Positions 16,570 to 26,481 are shown, counted from the first letter of the stretch. The stretch is DNA of 64,000 nucleotides from Acidovorax sp. YS12 (GCA_021496925.1 CP053915.1:1240001-1304000); one strand, 5' to 3'. The notes: generated by a model not told the origin, from the letters alone. Made by a program: numbers and translations.

Positions 16570-18822
16570 TCAGCGGCGTGCCTTGCGCGCCTTGCCCTTG
16601 GCGGCCGGTTTTTCTGCTTTCGCCGCGGCCTTGGCATGCCGCTTGGGGCTGGCGCCCTCGGCGGGCGCGGGCTTGCGCGCCTCGGGCTTGCCGGCCTGGG
16701 GTGCCGGGCCGCCTTTGCCGCCCTTGTCCCGCGCGGGGCGCGCGGGCAGCGCGTCCCCGCCCTCCTGCACCAGGCGGAAGTCGATCTTGCGCCCATCCAG
16801 GTCCACGCGGCTGACCTGCACGCGCACGCGCGTGCCCAGCGCATAGCGGATGCCCGTGCGCTCGCCGCGCAGCTCCTGGCGGGCCTCGTCGTAGCGGAAA
16901 TACTCGCCGCCCAGCTCGGTGATGTGCACCAGGCCTTCGACGTACAGCGCATCGAGCGTGACGAAGATGCCGAAGCTGGTCACGGCGGAGACCAGGCCGC
17001 TGTACTCCTCGCCCAGATGCTCGCGCATGTACTTGCACTTGAGCCAGGCCTCGACGTCGCGGCTGGCCTCGTCGGCGCGGCGCTCGTTGGCGCTGCAGTG
17101 CAGGCCCGCGGCCTCCCAGGCCTGGGTCTCCGCCACCGAGGCGGCCCCGGCGGCCTTGCGCGGGCGCTGGCGCGGCGCGCTCACGCGCTCCGCCAGGCGC
17201 TTGGAGAGCTTGGCATGCGCCTCGCCCGGGGTCGGCAGCGTGGGCAGTTGGTAACGCTGCCCCAGCAGGATGGCCTTGATGACGCGGTGCACCAGCAAGT
17301 CGGGGTAGCGCCGGATCGGGCTGGTGAAATGCGTATAGGCCTCGTAGGCCAGGCCGAAGTGGCCGCTGTTGATGGGCGTGTAGATGGCCTGCTGCATCGA
17401 GCGCAGCAGCATGGTGTGGATCTGCTGGGCGTCGGGCCGCTCCTTGGTGGCCTCGGCAATGGCCTGGAACTCGCCAGGCCGCGGGTCGTCGCTGATCGTC
17501 AGGCCCACGCCCATGGACTTGAGGTAGCCGCGCAGGATGTCCTGCTTTTCCGGCGTCGGCCCCTCGTGCACGCGGTACAGGCCGGGCTGGCCGCCCTGGG
17601 CAATGAAGTCGGCGCTGCACACGTTGGCGGCCAGCATGGCCTCCTCGATCAGGCGGTGCGCCTCGGTGCGCGTACGCGGCACGATCTTCTCGATGCGGCC
17701 GTTGTCGTCGCAGACGATCTGCGTTTCCGTGGTCTCGAAGTCCACCGCACCGCGCTGCTGGCGCGCCACCAGCAACGCCCGGTACACGTCGGACAGGTGG
17801 ATCAGGTCCTGCACGCGCTCCTGGCGCCGCTGCGCCTCGGGGCCGCGCGTATTGGCCAGGATGGCCGCCACCTCGGTGTAGGTGAAGCGCGCATGGCTGT
17901 GCATGACGGCCGGGTAGAACTGGTAGGCCGCGACTTCGCCCTTGCCGCTGACCAGCATGTCGCAGACCATGCACAGGCGGTCCACCTCGGGGTTGAGCGA
18001 GCACAGGCCGTTGCTGAGCTTTTCGGGCAGCATCGGGATGACGCGGCGCGGAAAGTACACGCTGGTGGCGCGGTCATAGGCATCGACGTCGATGGCGCTG
18101 CCCGTCTGCACGTAGTGGCTCACGTCGGCGATGGCCACCAGCAGGCGCCAGCCCTTGCCGCGCCCCACCTTGGCGGGCTCGCAGTAGACCGCGTCATCGA
18201 AGTCGCGGGCATCCTCCCCGTCGATGGTGACGAGCGGAATGTCGGTGAGGTCCACGCGGCGTTTCTTGTCCTGGGCGCGCACCTTGTCGGGCAGCGCCTT
18301 GGCCTGCGCCAGGCAGGCTGCGGAGAATTCATGCGGCACGCCGTACTTGCGCACGGCGATCTCGATCTCCATGCCGGGATCGTCCACCTCGCCCAGCACC
18401 TCGGTGATGCGTCCCACGGGCTGGCCGTACAGGGCCGGCGGCTCGGTCAGCTCCACCACCACGACCTGGCCCGTCTTCGCCGTGCCGGTGGCGCCCTTGG
18501 GAATCAGCACGTCCTGGCCGTAGCGCTTGTCCTCGGGCGCGACCAGCCACACCCCGCTCTCCTGCAACAGGCGGCCGATGATGGGCTGGGCGGGGCGCTC
18601 AAGGATCTCGACCACGCGCCCCTCGGGGCGCCCGCGCCGGTCCTGCCCCACCACGCGCACGCGCACCCGGTCCTTGTGCAGCACCGCGCGCATTTCGTTG
18701 GGGGGGAGATAGATGTCGCTGTCGCCGTCATCTCGCACCACGAAGCCATGGCCATCGCGGTGCCCCTGCACGCTGCCTTCAATTTCCAGAGCCGGAGCGG
18801 CAGAGCGCGTGCGGGAGTTCAT
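16570..18822 (-). CDS. rnr: Ribonuclease R
   Basis: Processive 3'-5' exoribonuclease of the RNB/RNase II family, 750 aa. It has N-terminal cold-shock-like RNA-binding domains (about 15-130), then the RNB catalytic domain with DGEDARDFDD at residues 201-210 (metal-binding Asp cluster). A C-terminal S1 domain (about 590-680; EYSGLVSAVTSFGIFVTLDAL) precedes a Lys/Ala/Pro-rich basic tail of about 70 residues. The start is the ATG at 18822; the frame runs further upstream through the tRNA-Leu gene, which is not coding. An insertion (SAPRQRPRKAAGAASVAETQ) sits before the C-terminal part. Confidence 0.93.
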   Translation of the reverse strand: MNSRTRSAAPALEIEGSVQGHRDGHGFVVRDDGDSDIYLPPNEMRAVLHKDRVRVRVVGQDRRGRPEGRVVEILERPAQPIIGRLLQESGVWLVAPEDKRYGQDVLIPKGATGTAKTGQVVVVELTEPPALYGQPVGRITEVLGEVDDPGMEIEIAVRKYGVPHEFSAACLAQAKALPDKVRAQDKKRRVDLTDIPLVTIDGEDARDFDDAVYCEPAKVGRGKGWRLLVAIADVSHYVQTGSAIDVDAYDRATSVYFPRRVIPMLPEKLSNGLCSLNPEVDRLCMVCDMLVSGKGEVAAYQFYPAVMHSHARFTYTEVAAILANTRGPEAQRRQERVQDLIHLSDVYRALLVARQQRGAVDFETTETQIVCDDNGRIEKIVPRTRTEAHRLIEEAMLAANVCSADFIAQGGQPGLYRVHEGPTPEKQDILRGYLKSMGVGLTISDDPRPGEFQAIAEATKERPDAQQIHTMLLRSMQQAIYTPINSGHFGLAYEAYTHFTSPIRRYPDLLVHRVIKAILLGQRYQLPTLPTPGEAHAKLSKRLAERVSAPRQRPRKAAGAASVAETQAWEAAGLHCSANERRADEASRDVEAWLKCKYMREHLGEEYSGLVSAVTSFGIFVTLDALYVEGLVHITELGGEYFRYDEARQELRGERTGIRYALGTRVRVQVSRVDLDGRKIDFRLVQEGGDALPARPARDKGGKGGPAPQAGKPEARKPAPAEGASPKRHAKAAAKAEKPAAKGKARKARR

Positions 18823-18856
18823 TTTTTTGCTATACAATCTGTGTCTTTCCTGAAAT

Positions 18857-18941
<85 letters not shown>

Positions 18942-18974
18942 AGTTTAACGAGAACCTGTGAAGGTTTTTGCTAA

Positions 18975-19006
18975 AAAGGCCACTGCTTCGTCAGTGGCCT
19001 TTTTTA
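18975..19006 (+). terminator. Terminator after tRNA-Leu copy 1
   Basis: AAGGCCACTG-CTTCG-TCAGTGGCCTT stem-loop followed by T run. Confidence 0.85.
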
Positions 19007-19080
19007 TGAGAGGGTTGCATGGTGAGACCGCGAGGTTGCAAAAAAGTTCGCAAAACACCAAGCAGCACCTAAAAGCACTA

Positions 19081-19086
19081 TATAAT
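19081..19086 (+). promoter_or_regulatory. -10 of second tRNA-Leu
   Basis: A consensus TATAAT 24 bp before the second tRNA-Leu gives it its own promoter, separated from copy 1 by a terminator. Confidence 0.55.
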
Positions 19087-19104
19087 TCAAATCTTTCCTG
19101 AAAT

Positions 19105-19189
<85 letters not shown>

Positions 19190-19195
19190 AAATTG

Positions 19196-19232
19196 AAAAG
19201 GCCGTTGCGCACGCAACGGCCTTTTTCTTTTT
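19196..19232 (+). terminator. Terminator after tRNA-Leu copy 2
   Basis: AAGGCCGTTGCG-CA-CGCAACGGCCTT stem followed by TTTCTTTTT. Confidence 0.85.
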
Positions 19233-19352
19233 GCAATCACGGTACACCGCATTCGCGGCAATGCGGCACGGGAATGAAAAAGGGCTGCCTGTTGCAGCCC
19301 TTTCCCGTCAGGCCCATGGAAGAAGATCCACGGGCTTTCCTCCATCACGCTA

Positions 19353-21989
19353 CTACTTCCGCAGCAACGCCTTCAGCACCGATTGCAGACGGCGCGCGCG
19401 CGCGGCATCGCTGGCGCTGGCCAGCACGCGCGCCGCGTCCTCGCCCCAGGTCTGCGCAGGCGCCGGATCATTGCGGCGCGTGAGCAGCTGCAGTTGCAGC
19501 GCACGACGCGCGTTGAGCTGTTCCGCTGGCGTCGGCACCTCCGCCGCCATCTCCAGGCGCAGCAACGCCTCCGCGGCATCGCCCTGGGGTGCAGACGACA
19601 GGGCCTGCGCCCAGGCATTGCGCACCGGCGCCGTCACGCGGCCGCCCAGCTCCTGGCCGCTGGGCAACTGGGCCGGATCACGCTTCTCCCACGCGGCCAG
19701 CAATTGGGTAAGCGCCTCGCCGTGGGCGTGCGCTGCCAGCTTCTTGAGCGCCAGTTGCGCATGTTCCATGGCTTCGCGCTGCGCGCGGAACGCGGCATCG
19801 CCCAGGCGTGGGCCGCGCTCCTCGCGCGCCGGGCGGTCGCCGAAGCGCCCGCCACGCTCCGCGCGGCCGTCCTGCCCGCGCATGGGCGGTCGGCCATCCC
19901 GGCGGTCACCCGGGCGGCCAGGACGGCTGGGCACCGCAGCGGCTTCGCGCTTCATGCCAGGACGGTCGTCGCCGCGCACCGCCACCACGGGTCGGGCAGG
20001 CGCAGCCTTGGGCGCGGCCTGTTCCTGCGGCGCTTCGGTTTCTGTAGCTGCTGGCGCTTGCCCATCCTGGGCTGGGGCCTGTTTTTCCTCCGATGCGGCG
20101 GCCTCGGCCTGGTGGCGCAACGCGGCTTCCAACGCCTGCATGGCACTGCGGATCTGCTGCGCGTCCCCGCTGGCATTGGCGGCCTCCAGCGCCTTGGAGG
20201 CGTCGAGCACGGCGCGGTCGCGCACGCTCAGTTCGGTGGCCGCGCGCTCGCGGTCGGCGCTCTTGCGGTTGAACGCCTCGTCGATGGGTTTGCGGAAGGC
20301 ATCCCAGAGCTTTTGCTCCTGCTTGCGGTCGAGCGGCACGGCCTGCGCCTCGGCCTGCCAGCGCTGCTGCAGCGCCTTGATGGCGTCGATGCGCAACTGC
20401 GGCGCGGCGCCCAGCGCCGTGGCTTCGTCGATCATGGCGTGGCGGCGCACCAGGCTTTCCTTCTGCGCAGCCTCCAGCGGCGCGCTGGCCTGGGTGAAGG
20501 CCTGCTTCCACAGCGGCTGCAGCTCGGCGAACACTTTCTCGCCCACATGGCCGCCATCGCGCCAGCGGTCGGCGAACTGGTGCAGCGCGCGGTTCAGCGC
20601 CTTCCAGTCGGCCGATGCGGCCTCGGACTGGGATTGCGCCCAGGTTTTCAGCTCCTCGATCAGCGCCAGGCGCTTGGCCTTGTGCTCGGCGGACTCGGCG
20701 CGGATCTTGTCGAGCCAGGTTTCGACCACCTTGTGCGCGGCGTTGCAGGCCTCATCGAACTTGCGCCACAGCGCGTGGTTGGCCGGCCCACCCTGGTCGG
20801 CCTGCTTCCACTGTTCGCGCAACTGGCGCAGGGTTTCCTGCATCTTGCGCCCGCCCAGCGCCTGCCCCTCGGGGCGCAGCAGCAGGGCCTCGGCCTTGGC
20901 CACGAGGTCCTCGCGCACCTGGTCGGCACTCCAGCGCTGCCAGCCTTGCAGTTCGCCCGCGGCCACCAGCGCCTGGTGCACCTGCTGCTCCAATGCTGCG
21001 CCGATGTGGCGGCCCTGCGTCTTGAGCACGGCGCGCAGCGCGCCGGCCGCGCCCACGCTGGCCTTGCCATGGCCTTCGGCGGTTTCCTTTTCCAGCTTGG
21101 CCAATGCTTCGCGCACGGCGTGCTCGGCTTTCTCGACCACGGCGGGGTCGGTCTTCGGCTTGGCCTGCTTGGCCTCGGCCGCAGCCGCCGTGGCGGCGGC
21201 CTCGGTGGGCAGGCCGCGCGCCACGCGCAGCTCATCGGCCCACACCGGCACGGGGGGCAGCGGCGCATTGGCGTCCTGCGCGGCGGCGGCCGTCTGCGCC
21301 AGGGCGGACTGGAACGCCTCCCACACCACCAAGAGCTGGGTGCGCGAAGCATCGAGCAGCGGCGGGAAGCGTGCCTCGACGCTGGCCCAGCTCGCATCGC
21401 CGGTCAGCTCGGCGGCCTGCTCCTGCCAGCGGTCCACATCGGTGCGCAGCAGTTCGAGCGCGGCCTGGGCATCGGTCCAGGGCTTGGTGGACAGGACTTC
21501 GATGCGCTGCGCCAGCAGCACGGCGGCCTCGCGCTGCACCTGCACGCGGTGCTGCAGGTCTTCGATGACCTTGACGCGCTCGGCCAGCTGGGTCTTGAGC
21601 GCGGACAGCGGCTCGCGCGACAGCGGCGCGCCGGCCTTGGCGGCGTCGCGCTGCCAGGCCAGGGCGTCGGCGATGTTCAGGCGCGGCGCGGCCAGCAGGG
21701 CCTGCGCCTTTTCCGCCCATTCGGCGGCGATGGCTTCCTGGCCCTTGGCACGCTTGATTTCGTCGATGCGCTCGCGGATGGCGCGGGCAGCGCCCTTGTC
21801 GCGCACGCTCAATTCCTTGAACACCTCCTGCAGTTGCTCGGGCGAAGGCTGGGTGGCCAGCCAGTCGCGCACGCGCGCGGCGCGCTCGCCCGAAGTGGCG
21901 GCCGAGAAGGCGCCACCAGTCAGCGCATCGAGAGGATGCGGCTCAGGGGTCTTGGCCGGGGCCGGGGTCACTTCAGGAGCGTCGGACAT
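19353..21989 (-). CDS. DUF349 domain protein
   Basis: 878-aa soluble, Ala/Glu/Gln-rich, mostly alpha-helical protein with several DUF349 repeats (segments such as LREQWKQADQGG and ALHQFADRWRDGG). A Pro/Arg/Gly-rich low-complexity linker (about residues 660-770, RPGRPGDRRDGRPPMRGQDG) precedes a helical C-terminus. Large single-copy DUF349 proteins are common in Burkholderiales; no biochemical role is established that I can name. The start MSDAPEV at 21989 is chosen; MFPFSSRSK (22016) is possible, and neither has a clear ribosome site. A weak hairpin at 22037-22065 separates it from the DUF748 gene upstream. Confidence 0.85.
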   Translation of the reverse strand: MSDAPEVTPAPAKTPEPHPLDALTGGAFSAATSGERAARVRDWLATQPSPEQLQEVFKELSVRDKGAARAIRERIDEIKRAKGQEAIAAEWAEKAQALLAAPRLNIADALAWQRDAAKAGAPLSREPLSALKTQLAERVKVIEDLQHRVQVQREAAVLLAQRIEVLSTKPWTDAQAALELLRTDVDRWQEQAAELTGDASWASVEARFPPLLDASRTQLLVVWEAFQSALAQTAAAAQDANAPLPPVPVWADELRVARGLPTEAAATAAAAEAKQAKPKTDPAVVEKAEHAVREALAKLEKETAEGHGKASVGAAGALRAVLKTQGRHIGAALEQQVHQALVAAGELQGWQRWSADQVREDLVAKAEALLLRPEGQALGGRKMQETLRQLREQWKQADQGGPANHALWRKFDEACNAAHKVVETWLDKIRAESAEHKAKRLALIEELKTWAQSQSEAASADWKALNRALHQFADRWRDGGHVGEKVFAELQPLWKQAFTQASAPLEAAQKESLVRRHAMIDEATALGAAPQLRIDAIKALQQRWQAEAQAVPLDRKQEQKLWDAFRKPIDEAFNRKSADRERAATELSVRDRAVLDASKALEAANASGDAQQIRSAMQALEAALRHQAEAAASEEKQAPAQDGQAPAATETEAPQEQAAPKAAPARPVVAVRGDDRPGMKREAAAVPSRPGRPGDRRDGRPPMRGQDGRAERGGRFGDRPAREERGPRLGDAAFRAQREAMEHAQLALKKLAAHAHGEALTQLLAAWEKRDPAQLPSGQELGGRVTAPVRNAWAQALSSAPQGDAAEALLRLEMAAEVPTPAEQLNARRALQLQLLTRRNDPAPAQTWGEDAARVLASASDAARARRLQSVLKALLRK

Positions 21990-22036
21990 TTTGCTGCGGG
22001 AAGAAAAAGGGAACATGGGTGATTTGAATGGAACAA

Positions 22037-22065
22037 CCCCGGCCAGCGCCTTGAGCGGGCCGGGG
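22037..22065 (-). terminator. Hairpin downstream of the DUF748 gene
   Basis: CCCCGGCC / GGCCGGGG stem with 13-nt loop in the gap between the two minus-strand genes. Only a weak T-rich stretch (TTGTTCC) follows. Confidence 0.4.
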
Positions 22066-22110
22066 TGAAAAGCGTATTTTCGCCGGGATTTGCTTCGATT
22101 CCCAAACGCC

Positions 22111-25100
22111 CTACGGCATGGCCAGGGTGAGTTGCGCGCGGGGCGTCCATTTGGCGTCATCCGGCCTGGTGTCGACTGCCCCCAGGAACAGGCGGTCCCT
22201 GGGCACCTGGTGCTGCGCCAGATAGTCGCGCACCACCACACCGCGCGCCACCGCCAGCTCGCGCATGGCGTTTTCGGGCACGGCAATGCTGGCCAGCAGC
22301 AGCGCTTCCATCTCCGGCCGGGGCAGGTCCTTGGCCAGGCCGATGAGGTTGCGCGGCTTGGGGATGTCGGCCCGGCGATAGACCTCCTTGAGCAATGCCG
22401 GCGCCTCCTCGGGCGTCACGGGCGCCACGTCACCGGCCTCCTGGCCATCGCGCCGCGCCGCGCGGCGCTTTTGCGCCAGCAGCATGCCCTGCAGCTGCGC
22501 CTGCTTCCAGCCCTCGCGCTCGCTGTCGAGCTGTGCCTGCCCGACGACCGTCATCGTCAGGGCGGGCCGGTCGGTCAGCGCCTTGGCGACCTTGTCCAGC
22601 CCCGCACGTGCGGCCTCGTCGAGCTGCGCGCTTCCTGGTGCGAAAGCCACCGTGCTCAGGTCGCTGGAGCCGCCCAGGGCGTTGGCCAGCAGCGCGAAAG
22701 GCGCGGTGACGGCCTTCATGATGAGGTTGCCGATGATCTTGAAGATCACCGGCGCCAGGCGGAATTCGGGGTCGTTGAGCGAACCGCTGACCGGCAGGTC
22801 GAGGTCGATGACGCCGTTGCGGTCGGCCAGCAGCGCCGTGGCCAGGCGCACGGGCAGGCTGGCCGGGGCGCCTTCGACCGGCTCGCCGAAGGTCAACTGG
22901 TTCAGCACCAGCTTGTTGCTGGCGGTGAGCTGCCCATCGGGCTCGATCTTGTAGGCCACGTCCATGCTGAGCTTGCCGCGCTCGATGCCGTGGCCCGCGT
23001 ACTTCACCGTGTAGGGCGACAGCGGCGGCAGCTCCAAGTCGCGCATCTTGCCCACGATGTCGAGCGCCAGGGGCTGCACCAGCGGGTTGAGCTTGCCCGT
23101 GACCTCGAGCGACGCCGTGCCTTCTGCCCGGCCGCGCAGCTCCAGGTCGGCCATGGCCGGGGCCGCGCCCTGGGCGGGCGGCTCCGAGGAAAACGCGCTC
23201 AGGCGCCCGGTCAACTCGCTCAGGTCGGCCGAGTAATTGGGCTTGATGAAGTAGTCGGAGAAGCGCACCGAGCCCCCGGTGAGGGAAACCGGGCCGAAAC
23301 GCACCACCGCCGCGGGCGCGGCAGCAGCGGTGGAAACGGGTGCCGACGCCTGCGGCTGCGGTGCCGCAGCCGTACCGTCCTGCGCAGGCGCGGCCTTGAC
23401 CAGATCCTGCAGGTTGATGCGCCCGCTTTCCTGCACGATCAAGCGCGCGAAAAAGTCGCTGAGCGCGGTTTCCCGCACCTCCACCCGGGTGGCCTGCCCT
23501 GGCGCCAGAGCCACGTCCACACCGCGCAGGCCGAGGGATTTCCAGCGCAGCAGATCGTCGTCCTGTGCCGTGAGCCTGCGTGGCTGGCCATCGTCCTGCA
23601 CGGCATCCTTGCCCTGCGTCAGCAGCGCCGAGCGCACCCGCAGGTCGTCGAGCGAGGCATCGCCCTGCACCCGGGCCGCGGCCCCCTGGGGCTGCTCCGC
23701 ATATTGCACGCTGCCCTTGAAGCTGCCGTCGGCGCGCAGCACGCGCACGTTCAGCGCATCGGCCACATAGGGCTCGAAGGCATACAACGGCAGCTGGGTC
23801 GCCAGCACCTTGCCTTGCGCGCTGACAGGCGCCAGGCCAAGCGTGCCGTCATATTCCAGGCGTCCCGGATCGACGCGCCCCGCGCCAACGCGCGCAGCGA
23901 ACTGCAACTGTGCGGGTTTGCCGCCGGGGGGCGCCAGCGGCACCAGGTTCTCCAGCCGCACGCGCAGCCCCGACACAGTAAGCGCCACGGGCCGCACGGG
24001 CTGTGCATCCTGCAGCGCCAGCGCGCCCCCGTCCACGTCGATGGTGCCCAGCCGCACGGCCCAGGGTGCCGCCTGGGCAGGCGCCCGCGCAGGCGGCACG
24101 GCGGAGGCCGGCGCATGGCGCGCCACCATCCATTGCTGCGCCATCCATTGGCCGTCCTTGCTGCGCGCCACCATGGCACGGGGCTGGGTGACGGCGATGC
24201 GCCCGACGTCAAGCGATTGGCGCAACAGGTCCAACCGCGCGTTCTCCACGCGCAAGACCTTGACCTCGGCCAGGCTGTCCTTGCCGCGCATGGCGACACC
24301 GGGCAGCCCCGCGCCCGCGCAAACCACCTTGGCGGGGCATGCCAAGGCGATGTCGTCCACGGACAGGCGCGCCAGGTGCGCCATGACCGCCGGGCCATTC
24401 CAGGCCAGCCCCAGGTCGGCATCCAGGCGTCCGCGCACCCGGGGAATCCATTGCTCTGCCACGTAAGGCGCACCGGCCTCCAGCGGCAGCCCGCGCACCG
24501 AGGCAGCCACCGTCGCCATGCGTTCGCTCGCTTCCCCTTGGAAGCCCAGCTCGGCACCCTGGAGCTGTGCGGAACCGGCGAACTGCAGCGGCTTGCGCAG
24601 CGGCACGGCAATGGCCGATGCATCCAGCCGCAAGGCCTGCAGCGCCAGTTTGGCGCCTCCGGCGACCGCATCGTCCTGCCAATCGACCTGCCCCGCACGC
24701 AATGCCACGCGGTCTACGGCCAGTTGCCATCCGGCGTCGTCCTGCGCCTTGGGCGCCGGCTTGGCAGCAGGCTTTGGGGCCGCGCCGGGCGGCGATGCCA
24801 GCCGCTGCCAGTTGATCTGCCCGTCCTGGGCGCGCCGGGCCAGCACCCGGGGCTCCTCGATCTCGACCGATGCGATGTGGCCCCTCTGTGCCAGGGGCTG
24901 CAGATCCGCGATCTCCACCGCCATCGATCCCACCTCCAGCAAAGGCTGCTGGCGGCTGTCGCTCAGGCGCAGCCCCCGGGCTTGCACGAGCCCGCGCACA
25001 TGCACGGCCGCATCGGGATGCTGCTCGAACGAAAGCGTCAGATCCAGGCCGAGCACGCCCGACTGCAAGCGCACCGGCAGACTCTCGGGCAAGTAGCCCA

Positions 25101-25812
25101 GGTAAGGCGCCAGATCGAAATCCGCCAGGCGGATATGCGCTTGCGTCTTGCGGCTGGAGAGAAAGGGCGTGGCCTCGGCCGAGGAATCGAACGCGCTGTC
25201 ATTGAGCTTGAAGGCCAGCCGCGGCTCCACCTTGATCTCGCGCTTGGACGGCAGGCTGCTCAGGAAGGGCACGCTCAGCGCCAAGTCGCGCACGGTGTGG
25301 GTGCGCGCCACGGTGCGGTCCTCAAAGTCCACTGCGCCATCGCGCAAGGCGATGTTGTAGAGGGCGAAGCGCGGCGGCGGACCTGCGGGTGCGGGATCGG
25401 GTTCGGCCGGCTGGGCGAAGCGGGCCAGGATGTCGTCGATGTCGTAATGCCCAGGCGCCACCTGCGCCAGGTGCAGCACCGGCTGGTCCACCTCCAGCGC
25501 ATCCAGCACGGGGGCCAGGCGCAGCAGCGATGCCATGCCGACGTCCGCATGCACACGCTTGACGGAGAACTGGTCCCCCTGCCCATCCGCCCTGGCCACG
25601 GCCACGTCATGCACCGTGAGCTGCAGCGACCAGGGAGCGAACTCGATGCGCCCGATGCGTACGTCCCGCCCCAGCGCCTCGCTCGCCAGCTTCTGTCCTT
25701 GGCTGCGCAACAAGGGCGGCACCGCCAGCCAGCCCACGGCCCACAGCACCAGGACGGCCAGCACCGACCAGGCGGCGCGCCGCAGCCACGTCTTGTTTTT
25801 GAGTATGTCCAC
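22111..25812 (-). CDS. DUF748 / AsmA-like large envelope protein
   Basis: 1233-aa protein with one N-terminal membrane helix (about residues 10-30, AAWSVLAVLVLWAVGWLAVP). A very long periplasmic stretch of beta-rich repeats of the DUF748/AsmA type follows (VKRVHADVGMASLLRLAPVLDALEVDQP and repeated ALQ/DG segments). The C-terminal portion has an OmpA-like look (VAFAPGSAQLDEAARAGLDK, residues about 1080-1100). AsmA-like proteins bridge inner and outer membranes in lipid transport; a comparable role here is inference. The start is the GTG at 25812 behind GGGAGCAGGGG; the frame is open for 96 more codons through a region that looks like a structured RNA. Confidence 0.85.
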   Translation of the reverse strand: MDILKNKTWLRRAAWSVLAVLVLWAVGWLAVPPLLRSQGQKLASEALGRDVRIGRIEFAPWSLQLTVHDVAVARADGQGDQFSVKRVHADVGMASLLRLAPVLDALEVDQPVLHLAQVAPGHYDIDDILARFAQPAEPDPAPAGPPPRFALYNIALRDGAVDFEDRTVARTHTVRDLALSVPFLSSLPSKREIKVEPRLAFKLNDSAFDSSAEATPFLSSRKTQAHIRLADFDLAPYLGYLPESLPVRLQSGVLGLDLTLSFEQHPDAAVHVRGLVQARGLRLSDSRQQPLLEVGSMAVEIADLQPLAQRGHIASVEIEEPRVLARRAQDGQINWQRLASPPGAAPKPAAKPAPKAQDDAGWQLAVDRVALRAGQVDWQDDAVAGGAKLALQALRLDASAIAVPLRKPLQFAGSAQLQGAELGFQGEASERMATVAASVRGLPLEAGAPYVAEQWIPRVRGRLDADLGLAWNGPAVMAHLARLSVDDIALACPAKVVCAGAGLPGVAMRGKDSLAEVKVLRVENARLDLLRQSLDVGRIAVTQPRAMVARSKDGQWMAQQWMVARHAPASAVPPARAPAQAAPWAVRLGTIDVDGGALALQDAQPVRPVALTVSGLRVRLENLVPLAPPGGKPAQLQFAARVGAGRVDPGRLEYDGTLGLAPVSAQGKVLATQLPLYAFEPYVADALNVRVLRADGSFKGSVQYAEQPQGAAARVQGDASLDDLRVRSALLTQGKDAVQDDGQPRRLTAQDDDLLRWKSLGLRGVDVALAPGQATRVEVRETALSDFFARLIVQESGRINLQDLVKAAPAQDGTAAAPQPQASAPVSTAAAAPAAVVRFGPVSLTGGSVRFSDYFIKPNYSADLSELTGRLSAFSSEPPAQGAAPAMADLELRGRAEGTASLEVTGKLNPLVQPLALDIVGKMRDLELPPLSPYTVKYAGHGIERGKLSMDVAYKIEPDGQLTASNKLVLNQLTFGEPVEGAPASLPVRLATALLADRNGVIDLDLPVSGSLNDPEFRLAPVIFKIIGNLIMKAVTAPFALLANALGGSSDLSTVAFAPGSAQLDEAARAGLDKVAKALTDRPALTMTVVGQAQLDSEREGWKQAQLQGMLLAQKRRAARRDGQEAGDVAPVTPEEAPALLKEVYRRADIPKPRNLIGLAKDLPRPEMEALLLASIAVPENAMRELAVARGVVVRDYLAQHQVPRDRLFLGAVDTRPDDAKWTPRAQLTLAMP

Positions 25813-25875
25813 CAAGCCCCTGCTCCCGCAGTCCAAAAGCAGGATTGCACCAGATTTTGGGACACAGGGGTACAT

Positions 25876-26106
25876 CAAAGAGAAAGCCCGGTGGCAGGCG
25901 CGAAGCCAACCACCGGGCTTGACGGCTGGCGCAACGGCCTTTGCCATCGATTGGCGGCAAGGGAGGATGGAGTCCCCCGCCAGCCAGGGGGCAAGGTATT
26001 GCCCCCAAGGGGTTTGCCTGGGAAGCGCTTCCTTGGCTGCGGGGCACTTGGCGCCCATGGTGCAGAAGGTGTTGCTTCGTTCGGCAGGTACCTGGAACAT
26101 CCAGGC
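25876..26106 (-). ncRNA. Candidate structured RNA or leader upstream of the DUF748 gene
   Basis: A minus-strand promoter (TTGAGT at 26141-26136, 17-bp spacer, TAAGGT at 26118-26113) predicts a start near 26106. The transcript would contain the hairpins CCTGGA-TGT-TCCAGG and GGGGGCAA-TACC-TTGCCCCC and a CCTTGCC / GGCAAAGG stem. It would end in an 11-bp stem AAGCCCGGTGG / CCACCGGGCTT (25920-25910 / 25894-25884) followed by TTTCTCTTT, giving about 230 nt. The terminator lies 72 bp before the DUF748 start, so it could be an independent small RNA or an attenuating leader. It does not match 6S, 4.5S, tmRNA or RNase P RNA by eye. Confidence 0.5.
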
Positions 26107-26112
26107 AGCTCT

Positions 26113-26141
26113 ACCTTAGCAAAACTAGGCGCCAGACTCAA
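26113..26141 (-). promoter_or_regulatory. Sigma70-type promoter for the candidate RNA
   Basis: TTGAGT, a 17-bp spacer and TAAGGT on the minus strand; four to five of six matches in each box at ideal spacing. Confidence 0.55.
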
Positions 26142-26271
26142 ATCACATTGTTTATGAACAAGCCCTTGCCGATTGCCCCTCCTCGGTAGAACAAAGCCCT
26201 GGCACCCTCAAAACTGTCTTCAAATACAGTGTTTTCATGCAAAACAAATCTAAAAATTCACTTTTTTAGTA

Positions 26272-26301
26272 TTGACTATGCATTTAATACACTTCTAGAA
26301 T
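26272..26301 (+). promoter_or_regulatory. Sigma70-type promoter of the lytic transglycosylase gene
   Basis: TTGACT, an 18-bp spacer and TAGAAT in an AT-rich stretch (26200-26300), giving a leader of about 175 nt before the ATG at 26482. The leader holds GC-rich sequence with no recognised motif. Confidence 0.6.
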
Positions 26302-26481
26302 CCGCCAGCTTTCCAACAGCTAGTACAAACCCCAGCGCTGCCGACCCCGGCTAAGTCAGTTCGCCACCCCTTCGCGCCTGCGGCGCCCGGGCGAATTCGA
26401 TGGCGTACCAATCCGAAGCCCGCCCTGCCCCGCCGACCAAACGGACGGCCATGGACAGGGGGCCCCACGAAAGGAAGAGCT

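Noticed and set aside
22014..22286. Upstream extension of the DUF349 protein to 977 codons
   Set aside because: The added part runs antiparallel to the end of the DUF748 gene and is Cys/Trp/Arg-rich, unlike the helical Ala/Glu protein.
25876..26106. Assignment of the candidate RNA as 6S RNA, 4.5S RNA, tmRNA or RNase P RNA
   Set aside because: The conserved blocks of those RNAs (SRP GGAA domain, RNase P GAGGAAAGTCC, tmRNA tag region) are not found by eye, and the length does not decide.
25875..26141. Short ORFs (88 codons and others) in the region upstream of the DUF748 gene
   Set aside because: They overlap the predicted promoter, hairpins and terminator. Open frames exist on both strands, which points to composition rather than coding.
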